From: Pseudomonas sp. GM74
Lineage (GTDB): Bacteria; Pseudomonadota; Gammaproteobacteria; Pseudomonadales; Pseudomonadaceae
Assembly: GCF_000282455.1 (NCBI RefSeq)
Contig: NZ_AKJG01000097.1
Span: forward strand, 1 to 34,378
DNA: 34,378 bases
Direction: 5' to 3'
The position numbers were made by a program, and so were the translations under genes. Shown in pieces: positions 32,585 through 34,378 of the stretch. Each line of letters opens with the position of its first letter. The first letter of the stretch is position 1. The notes under the pieces are model-generated. The model saw nothing but the letters and a program-made list of their open reading frames with translations, did not search any database and had not been told where the DNA came from.

Positions 32585-34168
32585 TTAATGATGCTCACGG
32601 GTCGCACGGAATTTCACGTCCGGCCAGCGCTCTTCCATCAACGCCAGGTTGACCCGCGTAGGCGCGAGGTAGGTCAGGTGACCACCGCCGTCCAGTGCCA
32701 GGTTTTCCACAGCCTTGTTGGAGAATTCCTCAAGCTTCTTCTTATCGCTGCATTCGATCCAGCGAGCCGAGTAAACAGTGATCGGCTCGTAGGAGCACTC
32801 GACCTTGTATTCCTCTTTCAGGCGGCTGGCGACCACATCGAACTGCAGCACACCGACCGCGCCGAGGATGATGTCGTTGCTGCGTTCCGGGAAGAACACC
32901 TGGGTCGCGCCTTCTTCGGCCAGCTGTTGCAGGCCCTGGCGCAGTTGCTTGGATTTCAGGGGATCCTTCAGGCGTACGCGACGGAACAGTTCCGGGGCGA
33001 AGTGCGGGATGCCGGTGAAGCCCAGGACTTCGCCCTCGGTGAAGGTGTCGCCGATCTGGATGGTGCCGTGGTTGTGCAGGCCGATGATGTCGCCGGCAAA
33101 CGCCTCTTCCAGTTGCTCACGCTCGGAGGAGAAGAAGGTTAGCGCGTCGCCGATCCGCACGTCCTTGCCGGTGCGCACGTGGCGCATCTTCATGCCTTTT
33201 TCGTACTTGCCGGAGCAGATACGCATGAAGGCGATACGGTCGCGGTGTTTCGGGTCCATGTTCGCCTGGATCTTGAAGATGAAGCCCGAGAACTTCTCTT
33301 CCACCGGCTCCACGGTGCGCTCGTTGGCCACGCGCGCCAGTGGGCGCGGAGCCCAATCGACGACGGCGTCGAGGACGTGGTCGACACCGAAGTTGCCCAG
33401 TGCAGTACCGAAGAACACCGGGGTCAGTTGGCCGTCGAGGAACTCCTGCTGGTTGAACTCATGGCAGGCGCCCTGCACCAGTTCCAGCTGTTCGATGAAA
33501 CGCTCGTACTCGTCACCCAGGTGGGCGCGGGCTTCATCGGAGTCGAGCTTTTCGATGATCTTGGTTTCGGTGCGTTCGTGGCCGTGACCGGCGGTGTACA
33601 CGATGATGTAGTCATCGGCGAGGTGATACACGCCTTTGAAGTCGCGGTAGCAACCAATCGGCCAGGTGATCGGCGCCGCCTTGATCTTGAGGACGGCCTC
33701 GATTTCGTCGAGCAGTTCGATCGGGTCGCGGATGTCACGGTCGAGTTTGTTGATGAAGCTGACGATCGGCGTGTCACGCAGACGGCAGACGTCCATCAGG
33801 GCGATGGTCCGTGGCTCAACACCTTTACCGCCGTCGAGAACCATCAACGCCGAGTCCACCGCCGTCAGGGTGCGGTAGGTATCTTCGGAGAAGTCTTCGT
33901 GGCCCGGGGTGTCGAGCAGGTTGACCATGTGCTCGCGATACGGGAACTGCATGACCGACGTGGTAATGGAGATACCACGCTGCTTTTCCATTTCCATCCA
34001 GTCGGAGGTGGCATGGCGATCGGATTTACGAGACTTCACCGTACCGGCTACCGCAATCGCCTTGCCCATCAGCAAGAGCTTCTCGGTGATGGTGGTCTTA
34101 CCGGCATCGGGGTGGGAAATAATGGCGAAAGTGCGGCGTTTCGCGACTTCGGCGGCCTGTTTGGTCAT
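32585..34168 (-). CDS. prfC: Peptide chain release factor 3
   Basis: RF3 is the translational GTPase that removes RF1/RF2 from the ribosome after peptide release. The 527-residue product matches the family length (529 in E. coli). GTPase motifs are G1 SHPDAGKTT, G2 region RGISITTSV, G3 DTPGHEDF and G4 NKLDRD. The switch region and domains II and III follow (FSGFIFKIQANMDPKHRDR, GAVGVLQFDVV). The start is the ATG at 34166-34168 (TKQAAEVAKRRTFAIISHP); the longer frame upstream crosses the promoter. A good -10, TATACT (34207-34212), lies about 40 bases before it. Confidence 0.97.
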   Translation of the reverse strand: MTKQAAEVAKRRTFAIISHPDAGKTTITEKLLLMGKAIAVAGTVKSRKSDRHATSDWMEMEKQRGISITTSVMQFPYREHMVNLLDTPGHEDFSEDTYRTLTAVDSALMVLDGGKGVEPRTIALMDVCRLRDTPIVSFINKLDRDIRDPIELLDEIEAVLKIKAAPITWPIGCYRDFKGVYHLADDYIIVYTAGHGHERTETKIIEKLDSDEARAHLGDEYERFIEQLELVQGACHEFNQQEFLDGQLTPVFFGTALGNFGVDHVLDAVVDWAPRPLARVANERTVEPVEEKFSGFIFKIQANMDPKHRDRIAFMRICSGKYEKGMKMRHVRTGKDVRIGDALTFFSSEREQLEEAFAGDIIGLHNHGTIQIGDTFTEGEVLGFTGIPHFAPELFRRVRLKDPLKSKQLRQGLQQLAEEGATQVFFPERSNDIILGAVGVLQFDVVASRLKEEYKVECSYEPITVYSARWIECSDKKKLEEFSNKAVENLALDGGGHLTYLAPTRVNLALMEERWPDVKFRATREHH

Positions 34169-34206
34169 GGGAAATCGCCTGGCAGGTGATTCAAAAAAGG
34201 GCGGCG

Positions 34207-34212
34207 AGTATA
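34207..34212 (-). promoter_or_regulatory. Candidate -10 element of prfC
   Basis: TATACT on the minus strand sits 39 bases before the prfC start, in the same GGNTATACT-like setting as the roxS -10. No good -35 is visible at normal spacing. Confidence 0.35.
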
Positions 34213-34246
34213 GCCCAAATCGCGACCTCCGGACCACCGTTCGCCC

Positions 34247-34378
34247 GTAGCAGCTGCCGAGCCCGCGAGGCTGCGTCCGGCGGCGCAGCCGTCGTAGAGT
34301 CGGTAAACAAGGTTTGCCTGATACACCGCAAGTTCCGGTTATACGACGGCTGCGCCGCCGGACGCAGCCTCGCAGGCT
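34247..34378. repeat. Inverted repeat, family C (cut by window end)
   Basis: Left arm 34247-34296 (GTAGCAGCTGCCGAGCCCGC and onward to CAGCCGTCGTA) is matched by right arm 34342-34378 (TACGACGGCTGCGCCGCCGG and onward). The inner 30 or more bases are a near-perfect inverted match. The right arm runs off the window. Confidence 0.75.

Overview
The window looks like chromosomal DNA of a Pseudomonas, most likely of the P. fluorescens group. It is GC-rich and codon use is uniform. The genes run mreC-mreB, gatCAB, an RlpA-like lipoprotein, roxSR, a SIMPL protein, a dpp cluster with an OprD-family porin, and prfC. As I recall it, this matches the PA4480-PA4506 order of P. aeruginosa. Gaps between genes carry short palindromic REP elements of the types known from fluorescent pseudomonads. 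I see no tRNA, rRNA, CRISPR, prophage or insertion sequence.

Layout. Positions 1-2270 (minus) hold the end-truncated mreC and complete mreB, for cell shape. Positions 2482-5694 (plus) hold gatCAB, the Asn/Gln-tRNA amidotransferase, closed by a hairpin. Positions 5843-7706 (plus) hold a DPBB lipoprotein, a CaCA-family antiporter and an overlapping carboxymuconolactone-decarboxylase-family gene. An AEC-family carrier faces them on the minus strand (7854-8795). Positions 8955-14528 (minus) form a galactarate/glucarate catabolic operon transcribed kdgD, ketoglutarate semialdehyde dehydrogenase, gudP-like transporter, garD. A FadR-type GntR regulator (14968-15717) lies just upstream. Positions 15848-19488 (minus) hold a YddA/SbmA-type ABC exporter and the redox two-component pair roxR/roxS. 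Positions 19851-31791 (plus) hold a SIMPL-domain periplasmic protein, then two tandem dppA genes, an OpdP-like porin, a third dppA and dppBCDF. A small acidic exported protein (32002-32256, minus) and prfC (32585-34168, minus) complete the window.

How the genes work together. The galactarate operon encodes uptake of a hexarate, its dehydration to 5-dehydro-4-deoxyglucarate, decarboxylating dehydration to 2-oxoglutarate semialdehyde, and oxidation to 2-oxoglutarate. The dpp cluster supplies an outer-membrane porin, three periplasmic receptors and one inner-membrane ABC translocator for di- and tripeptides.

Most of the window is ordinary core and catabolic DNA, and I do not see a wholly new system. 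The points most worth a second look are regulatory: a likely AUU start for mreC overlapping a mini-ORF; a terminator-like hairpin in the gatC leader; an operator-like motif shared by the kdgD and gntR promoters; a 20-bp dyad on the promoter of the ABC exporter; four helically spaced direct repeats upstream of dppA1; and a LacI-type palindrome upstream of opdP. Two protein-level oddities are the changed calcium ligands of the antiporter and the unrecognised acidic exported protein.
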